Part shown: positions 8,178 through 16,956 of the stretch, piece after piece
Layout: every line of letters starts with the position of its first letter
How positions within the stretch are numbered: position 1 is the first letter of the stretch
Assembly: GCA_022072175.1 (NCBI GenBank)
Contig: JAJVIE010000013.1
Location: forward strand, 154,030 to 218,029
Reading direction: 5' to 3'
DNA length: 64,000 nt
Origin: Candidatus Omnitrophota bacterium
GTDB lineage: Bacteria > Omnitrophota > Gorgyraeia > 2-02-FULL-51-18
The notes under the pieces: model-generated
The model's database searches: none
What the model saw: the letters and a program-made list of their open reading frames with translations, nothing else
What the model was told of the DNA's origin: nothing
Made by a program: the position numbers and the translations under genes

Positions 8178-9107
8178 ATGACCTCCTCGAAAAATCCTCT
8201 GGCCCATCCTTCCGTAACGCTCATCGCCGTCTCGCTCGCCGTAGCGGTCATAGTGTTCCTCGGGGCCCACAACCGCTCGCTCAGCTCGCGGGTGAGTGCG
8301 CTCTCGGCGGAGATCGCTTTCCTCAAGGAATCGACGGCCACGGTCGAGAAGAAGATGCGTACGACCTCCAAGCGCCTCCAGCGGGCCGAGAGAGAGCGCC
8401 GCCGCCTGATCCTGGCGCTCAACGGGATCCAGAAAGAACACGACGAGGTGCAATTCGAGCTCAAGAAGGCCGAGTCGGTCGCTGATACGGCCAACGAAGA
8501 GAAGGTCTATCTGGAAGAGATGCTGCTCAACAAGACCAAGGAGATCGAGAAGCTCCGCACCGGAGCTCCTTCGAGCGCCACAGCCCCCGTGGACCTGTCC
8601 GCGGCGCCGGCGGACTTGGCCGCGCAGATCCGCGCTCGCGACGCCGAGATCGCCAAGCTCAACGAGCAGAATACCGCCCTCTCGGCCAAGCTCGAGCGGC
8701 TGTACAAGACCACCTCCGACCGCATCGCCGAGATCAACATCGCCAAGATCACGCTCGAGGAGACCGTCGCCGAGGCCCGCAAGTCCATCGAGCAGGAGTT
8801 CGCGGCCGTGGACCTCGGTTCCATCCGCACTCCCGGCGGCCAGGGGGCTCCGGCCCAGCGTTCCGCGCCCAAGCAGGAAGGCCGGGTGCTGGCGGTCAAC
8901 GCCGAGCATGGTTTCGTCGTGGTGGACCTGGGCAGAGTGGACGCGCTCAAGACCGAGACCGCGCTCGAGGTCTCGCGCGGCGGCAAGCGCATCGCGCGGC
9001 TGAGCGTGCTCGAGGTCCGCGACGTGATGGCCGCCTGCAACGTCGCCGAGCTCTATGACGGCACGACGGTCGGCATCAACGACGTCGTCTCCGTCGTCCG
9101 CCGCTAG
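8178..9107 (+). CDS. Membrane-anchored coiled-coil protein of unknown function
   Basis: The 309-residue protein starts with a short cytoplasmic head and one transmembrane helix (about residues 12-32, VTLIAVSLAVAVIVFLGA). A long charged coiled coil follows (about 35-125 and again 150-215, heavily Glu/Lys/Arg/Ala). The C-terminal 65 residues form a small beta-rich module (GRVLAVNAEHGFVVVDLGRV through GINDVVSVVRR). That layout resembles the C-terminal domain seen in FlgT-like and other envelope proteins, where a GxV..V....VVVDLG pattern recurs. The role is unknown; the architecture suggests a periplasmic scaffold. It ends 12 bases from the convergent dxs stop. Confidence 0.75.
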   Translation: MTSSKNPLAHPSVTLIAVSLAVAVIVFLGAHNRSLSSRVSALSAEIAFLKESTATVEKKMRTTSKRLQRAERERRRLILALNGIQKEHDEVQFELKKAESVADTANEEKVYLEEMLLNKTKEIEKLRTGAPSSATAPVDLSAAPADLAAQIRARDAEIAKLNEQNTALSAKLERLYKTTSDRIAEINIAKITLEETVAEARKSIEQEFAAVDLGSIRTPGGQGAPAQRSAPKQEGRVLAVNAEHGFVVVDLGRVDALKTETALEVSRGGKRIARLSVLEVRDVMAACNVAELYDGTTVGINDVVSVVRR

Positions 9108-9119
9108 ACCCTCTTCGGA

Positions 9120-11090
9120 CTAGACCGCCCGGCTCTCGGGCGTTTGACCTTCCCGGTAGGAACGGCCCGCGGAGACCCCGCGTCCGTAGCGCTCTCTGAG
9201 CGCGGTGAGCACCGTCGTACGGACGGCTTGAGCGGACAGCCCGTGCTCCGCCAGGAGATCCTCGCGGCGTCCATGCTCGATGAAACGATCCGGAAGGGCC
9301 AGCACCCGTACTTCGGGCCGGGCCGGGCCGATCTCCGCGGAGCGGCTTTCCAGAAGCTCGAGCACCGCCCCTCCGAAGCCTCCGGCGATGTTGCCTTCCT
9401 CCATCGTGACCACCAGCGGCGTGCGCCGGGCTTGATCGAGGATGAGCTGTTCATCGAGCGGTTTGACGAAACGAACGTTGATCACGCAGGCCTGCACACC
9501 CTCGCGCGCCAGAAGCTCGGCGGCCTCGTAGGCGGTGTACACCATCGAACCGGCCGCCAACAGTGTCACGTCGGACCCTTCGCGCAGGAGCTCGGCCTTG
9601 CCCTGACGCAGATCCGCCGGGGTCCTCTGCGCGAGGTCCCCGCCCTGCGTCTCGGCGACGGCGCCGCGCGGGTAGCGCACGGCGATCGGCCCCTTGTTGT
9701 GATGAGCGCCGTAGCGGAGCATCATCTCCAGCTCGCGTCCGTCCCGGGGAGCCATGAGCGTCAGGCCCGGTACCTTGCGGAGGTAAGCGAGGTCAAAAAC
9801 ACCGTTGTGCGTGGCCCCGTCCTCGCCCACCAGGCCGGCGCGGTCGAGACAGAAGAACACCGGCAGGTCCTGCAGGGCCACATCGTGCAGGATCTGGTCG
9901 TGGGAGCGCTGGAGGAAGGTCGAGTAGATGGCGACCAGGGGCTTGAGGCCCGCTTTGGACAGTCCTGCCGCGAACGCCACGCCATGTTCCTCGGCGATGC
10001 CGACGTCGAAGAAGCGGTCCGGGAACTTCTTGGAAAAATCCACCAGGCCCGTGCCGTCGCACATGGCCGCTGTGATCGCCACGATCTTGGGATCGGCGGC
10101 CGCCAGCTCTGATGCGACCTCGCCGAAGACCTGCGTGTACGTGCGCACCGGAGCGGTCTTGTGCACACTGCCGGTCTCCACGCAGAACGGCGTCGAAGCG
10201 TGCCACTTCTGGGGATTGTCCTCGGCGACCTTGTAGCCCTTGCCTTTTTTGGTGACCACGTGCAGGAGCACCGGCCCGTGGATCTTGCGGATATTATCGA
10301 GGATATCGACGAGCCCCTCGATGTTGTGACCGTCCAGAGGTCCGAAATAACGGAAACCCATTTCTTCGAAGATGTGGCCCGGCACGAAAAGATGCTTGAG
10401 ACCCTCATCGATCTTCTTGGCCGTATCGACCATACGGTCTCCGACGCGGGGGATGCGGTGCATGAAGTGCTCGATGTCCTTGCGCATGTGGTTGTACACC
10501 GGATGCGTGAGGATGCGGTTGAGGTACTTGCTGAGCGCGCCGACGGTCGGGGAGATGCTCATCTCATTGTCGTTGAGCACCACGATGAGGTCGTCCTTGA
10601 GATGACCGGCGTGGTTCATGGCCTCGAGCGCCATGCCGCTGACCCAGGAGGCGTCGCCGATGACCGCCACGACCTTGCCCGGATGCTTGAGGATCTTGTT
10701 GGCCGCGGCGATACCCAGCGAGGTGGAGATGGAAGCGCCGCCGTGTCCGGTGGTGAACGCATCGTGCACGCTCTCGTCCTTGTTGGAGAACCCGCTCAAG
10801 CCCCCCGGCTTGCGGAACGTCCTGAAAGCCTCCCGGCGGCCGGTGAGGATCTTGTGCGCGTGGACCTGATGGCCGACGTCCCAGACGATCGTGTCCTTGG
10901 GCGTGGAGAAGCAATAGTGCAGGGCCAGCGTCAGATCGACGGCGCCGAGCGCCGCGCCCAGATGGCCGCCGTTCACCGACACGACCTCAAGGATGTACTC
11001 CCGGACCTCCGAGGCCAGCTGGGGCAGTTCGGAGACCTGGAGCTTCTTGACGTCGTCGGGGCTGTCGATGCGTTCCAGCAGAGGTCCCAT
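9120..11090 (-). CDS. dxs: 1-deoxy-D-xylulose-5-phosphate synthase
   Basis: Dxs condenses pyruvate and glyceraldehyde 3-phosphate to DXP, the first step of the MEP isoprenoid pathway, using thiamine diphosphate. The 656-residue length fits. His43 (GGHLG) and the ThDP motif GDASWVSG (from residue 145) to NDNEMS (about 173-178) are visible. So are the central pyrimidine-binding domain (VGIAEEHGVAFAAGLSK) and the C-terminal transketolase domain. It is the last gene of the fthC-rny-ymdB-xseAB-ispA operon, with a TGATG overlap with ispA. Dxs and IspA sit at opposite ends of the same isoprenoid route, which explains the pairing. Confidence 0.96.
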   Translation of the reverse strand: MGPLLERIDSPDDVKKLQVSELPQLASEVREYILEVVSVNGGHLGAALGAVDLTLALHYCFSTPKDTIVWDVGHQVHAHKILTGRREAFRTFRKPGGLSGFSNKDESVHDAFTTGHGGASISTSLGIAAANKILKHPGKVVAVIGDASWVSGMALEAMNHAGHLKDDLIVVLNDNEMSISPTVGALSKYLNRILTHPVYNHMRKDIEHFMHRIPRVGDRMVDTAKKIDEGLKHLFVPGHIFEEMGFRYFGPLDGHNIEGLVDILDNIRKIHGPVLLHVVTKKGKGYKVAEDNPQKWHASTPFCVETGSVHKTAPVRTYTQVFGEVASELAAADPKIVAITAAMCDGTGLVDFSKKFPDRFFDVGIAEEHGVAFAAGLSKAGLKPLVAIYSTFLQRSHDQILHDVALQDLPVFFCLDRAGLVGEDGATHNGVFDLAYLRKVPGLTLMAPRDGRELEMMLRYGAHHNKGPIAVRYPRGAVAETQGGDLAQRTPADLRQGKAELLREGSDVTLLAAGSMVYTAYEAAELLAREGVQACVINVRFVKPLDEQLILDQARRTPLVVTMEEGNIAGGFGGAVLELLESRSAEIGPARPEVRVLALPDRFIEHGRREDLLAEHGLSAQAVRTTVLTALRERYGRGVSAGRSYREGQTPESRAV

Positions 11091-11929
11091 CAGCGTTCCC
11101 TGTTGAGGATCAGATCGGCCAGCCGCGCCAGCGGCAGGCCCTTGCGGCCCAGTTTGCCCAGAGCTCCGACGGCCCTGCGGTGCACGGCCTCGGCCTCGCG
11201 GCGGGCCTGTGAAGCACCGAGCAGTTTAGCATACCCATCGCCGTCGAGGATATCATCGACGATCTGGAAGAGCAGGCCCACCGCCCTGCCGTAGGCGTAC
11301 AGCGCCTCCACCTGAGCGGGCGTGCCTCCCCCTAGATAAGCTCCCAGGCGACAGCTGACCGCGATCAGCTTGCCGGACTTGCGGGCGTTGATGGATTCGA
11401 GCGTCGGCAGGTCCGGCGTCCGGCCGCCCTGTTCGACGTCGTCGGCTTGCCCTCCGACCATACCCTTGGATCCGGCCGCTTCGGCCAGCCAGGCGACCGC
11501 CGTCAGCCGCCGAGCGGCCCGGACCCCTGAGGGTCTGCCGTTCGAAGCCAGCACTTCAAAAGCCATCGTCAAGAGCGCGTCCCCGGCCAGGAGCGCGGTG
11601 CCTTCGTCGTATCGGACGTGGCAGGTCGGTCGGCCGCGCCGCATCGTATCATCGTCCATGCAAGGCAGGTCGTCGTGGACCAGCGAGTACGTGTGCACCA
11701 GTTCCACCGCCAGCGCCGCGGGCATCGCCTCCAAGGTCTTGCCTCCGACGGCTTCACAGGCCAGGAGCGTCAGAGCCGGACGCACGCGCTTGCCCTCGGA
11801 GAGCGCCGCGTACCTGAGGGCCTCGTGCAGACGCCGGGGACGCGCGGAGACGGGCGGTAGGACGCGCTCGAGCTGTGCCCGGACCTGAGCGGCCCGGCTA
11901 TCGAGGAGCTTGGCGGCGTTCACGGTCAT
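11090..11929 (-). CDS. ispA: Polyprenyl (farnesyl/geranylgeranyl) diphosphate synthase
   Basis: A 279-residue trans-prenyltransferase that elongates allylic diphosphates with isopentenyl diphosphate. The first aspartate-rich motif is DDLPCMDDD (residues 86-94) and the second is DDILD in FQIVDDILDGDGYAK. GKRVRP near residue 46 binds diphosphate. The long spacing in the first motif and overall similarity point to the bacterial FPP/GGPP synthase type. It overlaps xseB by ATGA and dxs by TGATG. Exact chain length (C15 or C20) cannot be fixed from sequence alone. Confidence 0.92.
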   Translation of the reverse strand: MTVNAAKLLDSRAAQVRAQLERVLPPVSARPRRLHEALRYAALSEGKRVRPALTLLACEAVGGKTLEAMPAALAVELVHTYSLVHDDLPCMDDDTMRRGRPTCHVRYDEGTALLAGDALLTMAFEVLASNGRPSGVRAARRLTAVAWLAEAAGSKGMVGGQADDVEQGGRTPDLPTLESINARKSGKLIAVSCRLGAYLGGGTPAQVEALYAYGRAVGLLFQIVDDILDGDGYAKLLGASQARREAEAVHRRAVGALGKLGRKGLPLARLADLILNRER

Positions 11930-12177
11930 TTCTTCTTCTTGGACCCTTCACCTTCGAGAGGCTCGGTGCGGAGCTTGCCGCCGGCGGTCTTGACCAGCAC
12001 CTCGATGCGTTTTTCGGCCTCGGTCAGGCGCTTCTGGCAGTGATCGGCCATGCGCACGCCTTCCTCATAGCGCTTGAGCGCTTCCTCGAGCGATAGCTCC
12101 CCGGCCTCGAGCTCCTCGACGGTCTTCTCAAGACGGCGCATCGCCTCTTCGAACGTGAGCTTCGTTTCCTGTACCAT
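11926..12177 (-). CDS. xseB: Exodeoxyribonuclease VII small subunit
   Basis: An 83-residue helical protein with the XseB pattern: TFEEAMRRLEKTVEELEAGELSLEEALKRYEEG, then a Lys-rich tail. XseB assembles with XseA into exonuclease VII, which degrades single-stranded DNA in both directions. The ATG follows the xseA stop after one base, and GGGGGAG in the end of xseA serves as its ribosome binding site. The C-terminal KKKK run overlaps the ispA start. Confidence 0.93.
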   Translation of the reverse strand: MVQETKLTFEEAMRRLEKTVEELEAGELSLEEALKRYEEGVRMADHCQKRLTEAEKRIEVLVKTAGGKLRTEPLEGEGSKKKK

Positions 12178-12178
12178 G

Positions 12179-13432
12179 CTACTCCCCCTTCCTGTTCATG
12201 ATGATCTTCTCCACGCGGCCGCTCAGCACACCATCGGCGAGCACGGTCTCGACGGTCTCACCGGGCTTCACATCGGCCGCGGACCGCACGAGCCTGCCAT
12301 CCGTACGGCGGGTGACACTGAATCCCCGCCTCAGCGTGGACAACGGCCCGAGCGTCTCCAGACGCGCCATGCGGCTGGCCAGTCTCTCCGCGCGCAGGGC
12401 CTGCGCGCTGCGCCAGTCCGAACCCAACGCCCTCCACAACTCATCCAGCCGCTGACGCATGGGCGCGAAAGCCGCCAACGGGTCCTTGAGCACCGCCGAG
12501 GCGCGCACCCTTCGCAGGGTCTCCGCGCGGTCCTCGAGCGCGCCTCTCAGGGCCGCCAGGCTCCGTCGCGAGAGCTCGGTCAGTTCCGCCAGGAGCGCCG
12601 CGCGCTCCGGCAGGACCAGCTCCGCCGCGGCCGAAGGCGTCGGCGCGCGGAGGTCCGCCACGAAGTCCGAGATCGTGTAGTCGATCTCATGCCCCACCGC
12701 CGAGATCACCGGCACCGGACTGGCGGCGATGGCTCGCGCGACGATCTCTTCGTTGAAGGCCCACAGGTCCTCGAGGCTCCCGCCGCCGCGGCCGACGATG
12801 AGCACTTCCGCTTCGCCGTGACGGCCCAGGTCCTCGATGGCCTCGGCGATCGCGGGAGCGGCCGTCTCGCCCTGCACGGGCACCGGACGAACGATCACGC
12901 GCACCTCGGCATGACGGCGCTCGAGCACCGTCAGGATGTCCCTGAGCGCGGCACCGTCGATGGACGTGACGATACCGATCGTGCCGGGCAGGGGCGGCAG
13001 AGGACGCTTGCGCTCCTCGGCGAAGAGCCCCTCGGCCTCCAGCTTGGCGCGCAGACGCAGGAAACGCGCCTGGAGCGCCCCGAGCCCTTTGGGCTCGATC
13101 CGGTCGACGTACAGCTGGTACTGTCCGCGGGCCGGATACACGCTCAACCGGCCGTGACACAACACCTGCCGGCCCTCTTCGAGCTCGAAAGCCACCTGGA
13201 CCCTCTCGCGGGCGAAGAGCACGCACGCCAGCTGCGCCTCGGCGTCCTTGAGCGTGAAGTACGTGTGGCCCGAGGAGTGGTCCTTGAGATTGGAGATCTC
13301 GCCCTCGACCCAGACCGAGGCGTACTGCCGCTCCAGCGTGAACCGCACACCGCGCGTGAGCTCCGAGACGCTGAGCACCCGGCGTCCTTGCGAGGGTGCT
13401 TCGATCGGAGCGTACACGGGGTCGGCGGGCAT
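12179..13432 (-). CDS. xseA: Exodeoxyribonuclease VII large subunit
   Basis: The start is placed at 13432 (ATG, MPADPVYAPI), which overlaps the ymdB stop as TGATG. Longer readings run into ymdB and lack support. The 417-residue product has an N-terminal OB-fold (about 20-115, VSELTRGVRFTLERQ...VWVEGEISN) and the catalytic domain (about 125-330, with GIVTSIDGAALRDI, GRGGGSLEDLWAFN and SAVGHEIDYT). A coiled-coil C-terminus binds XseB. It is the DNA-binding and nuclease subunit of exonuclease VII. Confidence 0.95.
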   Translation of the reverse strand: MPADPVYAPIEAPSQGRRVLSVSELTRGVRFTLERQYASVWVEGEISNLKDHSSGHTYFTLKDAEAQLACVLFARERVQVAFELEEGRQVLCHGRLSVYPARGQYQLYVDRIEPKGLGALQARFLRLRAKLEAEGLFAEERKRPLPPLPGTIGIVTSIDGAALRDILTVLERRHAEVRVIVRPVPVQGETAAPAIAEAIEDLGRHGEAEVLIVGRGGGSLEDLWAFNEEIVARAIAASPVPVISAVGHEIDYTISDFVADLRAPTPSAAAELVLPERAALLAELTELSRRSLAALRGALEDRAETLRRVRASAVLKDPLAAFAPMRQRLDELWRALGSDWRSAQALRAERLASRMARLETLGPLSTLRRGFSVTRRTDGRLVRSAADVKPGETVETVLADGVLSGRVEKIIMNRKGE

Positions 13433-14229
13433 CAGACCTCGAGCTTGCGCTGTACTCTCTCGATGGAGAGCGCTTTGCCGGTGAGGCCGTCCACGGTCAC
13501 GATCGCGCCGCACAGCCGCACATCGCCGGTGGCGACCTCCTTCTTGCCGCCGATCTGGGTCAGGAACCGGTTGAGGATCCCTTCCTTCTCGGCGCCGATC
13601 ACCGAATCGTACGGTCCGGTCATGCCGAGGTCGGTCAGACAGGCGGTGCCTTTGGCGGTCACGCGCTCATCGGCGGTCTGCACGTGCGTGTGCGTGCCGA
13701 CGATCGCGCTGACGCGGCCGTCCACGTACCAGGAGGAGGCCCACTTCTCGCTGGTGGCCTCCGCGTGAAAGTCCACGAGCACCACCGACGCGCCGTCCTT
13801 GCGGACCTTGGCGATCTCCTCATCGAGCGCCAACAGCGGTGAGCTGAAATGATAGCGCATGAACACCTGTCCGGCCACGTGCACCACCCCGATCCGCACG
13901 CCCTTGCACTCGACCACGCAGGAACCCGATCCGGGCAGGCCCTTGGGAAAATTGGACGGACGCACCAGGCGGGTTTCCTTCTTGAGGTAGTCCTCGACCT
14001 CGCGCCTCTTGTCGAAGAAGTGGTCCCCTCCGGTCAGCACGTCACAGCCCACCGAGAAAAGCTCGCGGGCCACGCTCTCGGTGACCCCGGCTCCTCCTGC
14101 GGCGTTCTCGGCGTTGCACAACACGAAGTCCACCTCGCCCGAACGCTTCATGCGGGTGACGTGCTGTTCGACGGCCTTACGGCCGGGCTCGCCGTAGGTG
14201 TCCCCGATGGCCAGGAGCTTGAGGATCAC
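13432..14229 (-). CDS. ymdB: YmdB-family metallophosphoesterase
   Basis: A 265-residue calcineurin-like phosphodiesterase of the YmdB type, which hydrolyses 2',3'-cyclic nucleotides in the characterised Bacillus enzyme. Metal-binding motifs are visible: GDTYGEPGR near residue 8, NAENAAGGAG near 40, GGDHFFD near 67, VDFHAEATSE near 152 and GTHTHVQTADER near 178. It overlaps rny by ATGA and xseA by TGATG. The rny-ymdB linkage is conserved in many bacteria and suggests a role in RNA turnover. The usual first loop GDVFGKPGR is slightly altered. Confidence 0.92.
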   Translation of the reverse strand: MILKLLAIGDTYGEPGRKAVEQHVTRMKRSGEVDFVLCNAENAAGGAGVTESVARELFSVGCDVLTGGDHFFDKRREVEDYLKKETRLVRPSNFPKGLPGSGSCVVECKGVRIGVVHVAGQVFMRYHFSSPLLALDEEIAKVRKDGASVVLVDFHAEATSEKWASSWYVDGRVSAIVGTHTHVQTADERVTAKGTACLTDLGMTGPYDSVIGAEKEGILNRFLTQIGGKKEVATGDVRLCGAIVTVDGLTGKALSIERVQRKLEV

Positions 14230-15791
14230 TTGGCCGAGTCCTCGTAGCGCGTCTCGCGGATGATGATGACCTTGATCTGACCGGGATAATCGAGGGAGCT
14301 CTCGATCTTCTTGGCGATCTCGCGGGCCAGCGCCGGCAGGGCTTCCTCGGCGACGCGGTCCGGCTTGACCACCACACGGACCTCGCGCCCGCCCTGGATC
14401 GCGTACGACTTCTCGACGCCGGGGTGCTGATCGGCGATCTCCTCCAGCTGCTTGAGACGCTTCAAGTAGTTCTCCAAGCTCTCGCGGCGCGCGCCGGGCC
14501 GGGCCGCGCTGACCGCGTCGACGGCCTGGGTCACCATCGGCCAGACGGATTTCATCTCGATGTCCTCATGATGGGCCTCGATGGCGTGCACCACATCGGG
14601 GTGCTCGCCGTAGCGGCGGGCGAGCTCTCCACCGATCAGCGCGTGCGGCCCTTCGACATCGCTCGAGACGGCCTTGCCGAGATCGTGCAGCAGTCCCGCT
14701 CGACGCGCCAGCGCCGGGTCCAATCCCATCTCGCCGGCCACGGCGTTGAGGATGGAGGCGACCTCGATGGAGTGGTCCAGCACGTTCTGGCCGTAGCTCT
14801 GACGGTAGCGCAGACGGCCCAGCAGCTTGACGATCTCCGGATGGACGTTGGTGAGCTGGCAGGCCTGCACGGCCTTCTCGCCTTCCTCCTTGAGGACGTT
14901 CTCCATGTTGCGCCGGGTCTTCTGGACGACCTCCTCGATGCGGGCCGGCTGGATGCGGCCGTCCTTGATGAGCTCCTCGAGGGCCAGGCGCGCGGTCTCG
15001 CGGCGCACGCCGTCGAAGGCCGACAGCACGACGGCTCCCGGCGTGTCGTCGATGATCACATCGACCCCGGTGACGGTTTCGAAGGTCTTGATGTTGCGTC
15101 CGTCCTTGCCGATGATGCGGCCCTTCATCTCCTCGTTGGGCAGCTGCACCACCGTCACGGTCGAGTCGACGGTGTGGGCGGCGGCACAGCGCATCATGGC
15201 CAGGCCCAGGATCTTGCGCGCCTTGTCGTCGGCCTCGGCCTTGGCCTCCTCCTCGATCCGGCGGATCATGCGTCCGGCGTCCGAGCGGACCTCCAGCTCC
15301 ATGTTGCCCAACAACTGCCGGCGGGCCTCCTGGCGGTCCACGCCCGCGATGCGCGCCAGCTCCGCGCGCTGTTCGTCCGCCAGACGGTCGAGGGCTTTTT
15401 GTTTTTCGAGCGAGGCCTTGTCGCGGTTCTCCGCTTCCTGCAGACGATAGAGCGTCTCGCGCTCCCTCTTGTCGGCCTCGGAGAGCTTCTGACCGGCGAC
15501 CTGCTCCTTGTGATCGAGCACCTTGGCCAGGTTCTCGAGGTCGCGCTTGCGCTCGGCGATCTGGTTCTCGAAATCCCTCTGGGCCTTGGCCGTCGAGGTC
15601 CGGCTGTCCTTGTCGGCGCGCTTGAGCACATCGTCGGCCTCGCGCTTGGCGTGCACGAGGATCTCCCGGGCCTTGGACTCGGCGGTACGGATGAGGCGCT
15701 CGGCGAAGGACTTGCGCACGAGCCACCCCGCGGCGAAAGCCGAGCCGGCCACGGCCAGACCGATCACGAGCGTCAGCACATCGAGTTCCAT
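14226..15791 (-). CDS. rny: Ribonuclease Y
   Basis: RNase Y is a membrane-tethered endoribonuclease that starts bulk mRNA decay. The 521-residue product has an N-terminal transmembrane helix (about 5-25) and a long coiled coil (about 30-195). A KH domain carries GRIIGKDGRN (224-233), and an HD domain carries the metal-binding His-Asp pair (HD 369-370 in GLLHDLGKA). All expected modules are in order and full length. It begins 8 bases after the cyclo-ligase stop and overlaps ymdB by ATGA. Confidence 0.96.
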   Translation of the reverse strand: MELDVLTLVIGLAVAGSAFAAGWLVRKSFAERLIRTAESKAREILVHAKREADDVLKRADKDSRTSTAKAQRDFENQIAERKRDLENLAKVLDHKEQVAGQKLSEADKRERETLYRLQEAENRDKASLEKQKALDRLADEQRAELARIAGVDRQEARRQLLGNMELEVRSDAGRMIRRIEEEAKAEADDKARKILGLAMMRCAAAHTVDSTVTVVQLPNEEMKGRIIGKDGRNIKTFETVTGVDVIIDDTPGAVVLSAFDGVRRETARLALEELIKDGRIQPARIEEVVQKTRRNMENVLKEEGEKAVQACQLTNVHPEIVKLLGRLRYRQSYGQNVLDHSIEVASILNAVAGEMGLDPALARRAGLLHDLGKAVSSDVEGPHALIGGELARRYGEHPDVVHAIEAHHEDIEMKSVWPMVTQAVDAVSAARPGARRESLENYLKRLKQLEEIADQHPGVEKSYAIQGGREVRVVVKPDRVAEEALPALAREIAKKIESSLDYPGQIKVIIIRETRYEDSAK

Positions 15792-15799
15792 CTTGTCTC

Positions 15800-16366
15800 C
15801 TATCGGATCTTACGCCGATCGGTCAGCACGACGTCCAGCGGCACGTCGTGATCCTCGACCGGCACCTCGTCCACGATCTGAAAATCAAAAGCCAGCGCGA
15901 CCTTCGGCACGCTCTCCGGCAGCCGGGAGAGGAAGCGGTCATAGTAACCCTTGCCGCGGCCGAGCCGGTTCTTGCGCAGGTCGTACGCGAGGCCGGGCAC
16001 CACGACCAGGTCGATCTCTGCCAGCACGACCGCCTCGCACGTCGACACCTCGGGTTCCAGGATCCCCAACGTCCCCGGTCTCAACTGCCCGAGCGAGCTC
16101 AGTTCGTAGACACCCAGGTCCGTCCCGGCGGTGTCGCAGGCGGGCACGGCGACGCGTTTGCCCTGCGCCAACGCGCTCTCCATGAGGCGGAACGTGTCCA
16201 CTTCCTGGGGCATCGAAACGTAGTACAGGACCAGCCGGGCTTTACGGTAGGCGTCCATCTGCAGGAAGCGCTCCTCGATCAGGAGCGACCGCTTGCGGCG
16301 TTCTTCCGGCTCTTGCGAGCGCAGACGCTGACGCATGTGCTCGCGCAGACCCGCTTTGCTGACCAT
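15800..16366 (-). CDS. 5-formyltetrahydrofolate cyclo-ligase
   Basis: A 188-residue ATP-dependent enzyme converting 5-formyl-THF to 5,10-methenyl-THF, recycling an inhibitory folate. Family features include the basic N-terminal region (SQEPEERRKRSLLIEERFLQ), the substrate-binding VPACD motif, and the C-terminal ATP/metal signature with GLAYDLRKNRLGRGKGYYDRFL. It is the first gene of the minus-strand operon leading into rny. The ATG at 16366 has no evident Shine-Dalgarno sequence, and a TAAAAT box ends eight bases upstream. I do not see a recognisable 6S RNA upstream, although this gene often lies beside one. Confidence 0.93.
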   Translation of the reverse strand: MVSKAGLREHMRQRLRSQEPEERRKRSLLIEERFLQMDAYRKARLVLYYVSMPQEVDTFRLMESALAQGKRVAVPACDTAGTDLGVYELSSLGQLRPGTLGILEPEVSTCEAVVLAEIDLVVVPGLAYDLRKNRLGRGKGYYDRFLSRLPESVPKVALAFDFQIVDEVPVEDHDVPLDVVLTDRRKIR

Positions 16367-16374
16367 AAGAGGAT

Positions 16375-16403
16375 ATTTTACCGGAACCCCGCGTGCCCCA
16401 CAA
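16375..16403 (-). promoter_or_regulatory. Weak candidate promoter of the cyclo-ligase/rny operon
   Basis: TAAAAT (16375-16380, minus strand) lies eight bases before the start codon at 16366. A poor -35 match (TTGTGG, 16398-16403) sits 17 bases further up. The gap to the Rrf2 gene also holds a CCATATATGG palindrome (16430-16439) and a small AAAGAG-A-CTCTTT hairpin that could end the upstream transcript. Confidence 0.35.
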
Positions 16404-16471
16404 AGGAAAAGAGTCTCTTTAACCCATTTCCATATATGGACTTACAACGTGATCGGGGCTCTACGTACCGC

Positions 16472-16951
16472 TCAGATATGGAAGGTATGACCGGAGTTCG
16501 AGCGGCTCCGGCGCGTGGAGCGGGCTTCTTCGAGCAGGTCCTTGACCGTAACGGGCCCGAGACCGTCTGCCACGGCAGAGCGGACACGCCGCCAGAAGAT
16601 CCGGTAGGCGTCCGTGGGCTCCTCATGGCGGTCGGCCGCCGCGCTCGAAGCGGCCCGCGCGGGAGCCGCGGACGGACGCTCGTCCGGGAACGCCGCTTCC
16701 TCAAAAGCGTAGAAGAGCTCCTCCAGCGAGATCTCGCTCGGATGCTTGGACAGCACGTAGCCGCCCTGGGGTCCGCGGACGCTCTTGACGAGGGCCTTGC
16801 GCTTGAGCGCGTTGAGGATCTGCTCGAGGTACGGCACCGAGATGCCCTCGGCGCGCGCGATCTGAGCGACCGAGACGGAACCTTCGCCGTGCCGGCTGGC
16901 GAGGATCAGGACGGCTTTGAGCCCGTACCGGGTCTTGGTGGAGAACCGCAT
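16472..16951 (-). CDS. Rrf2-family transcriptional regulator without Fe-S cysteines
   Basis: The start is set at 16951 (ATG, MRFSTKTRYGLKAVL), the canonical Rrf2 beginning. The 159-residue product has the winged helix-turn-helix (SVAQIARAEGISVPYLEQILNALKRKALVKSVRGPQGGY) and a helical dimerisation region. The whole protein contains no cysteine, so it cannot carry the [2Fe-2S] cluster of IscR/NsrR. That places it functionally closer to CymR, the cluster-free Rrf2 regulator of cysteine metabolism in Firmicutes, which senses cysteine supply through a complex with CysK. It sits at the 3' end of the sulfur block, which supports this reading, but its targets are not shown. Confidence 0.85.
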   Translation of the reverse strand: MRFSTKTRYGLKAVLILASRHGEGSVSVAQIARAEGISVPYLEQILNALKRKALVKSVRGPQGGYVLSKHPSEISLEELFYAFEEAAFPDERPSAAPARAASSAAADRHEEPTDAYRIFWRRVRSAVADGLGPVTVKDLLEEARSTRRSRSNSGHTFHI

Positions 16952-16956
16952 GGGCC

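Noticed and set aside
12074-13768. 564-codon open frame opposite xseB/xseA/ymdB
   Set aside because: It spans three well-supported genes on the other strand, shows no motif or start signal, and has shadow-type composition.
16367-16471. 6S RNA upstream of the 5-formyl-THF cyclo-ligase
   Set aside because: The gap is only about 105 bases and does not show the long interrupted hairpin of 6S RNA.
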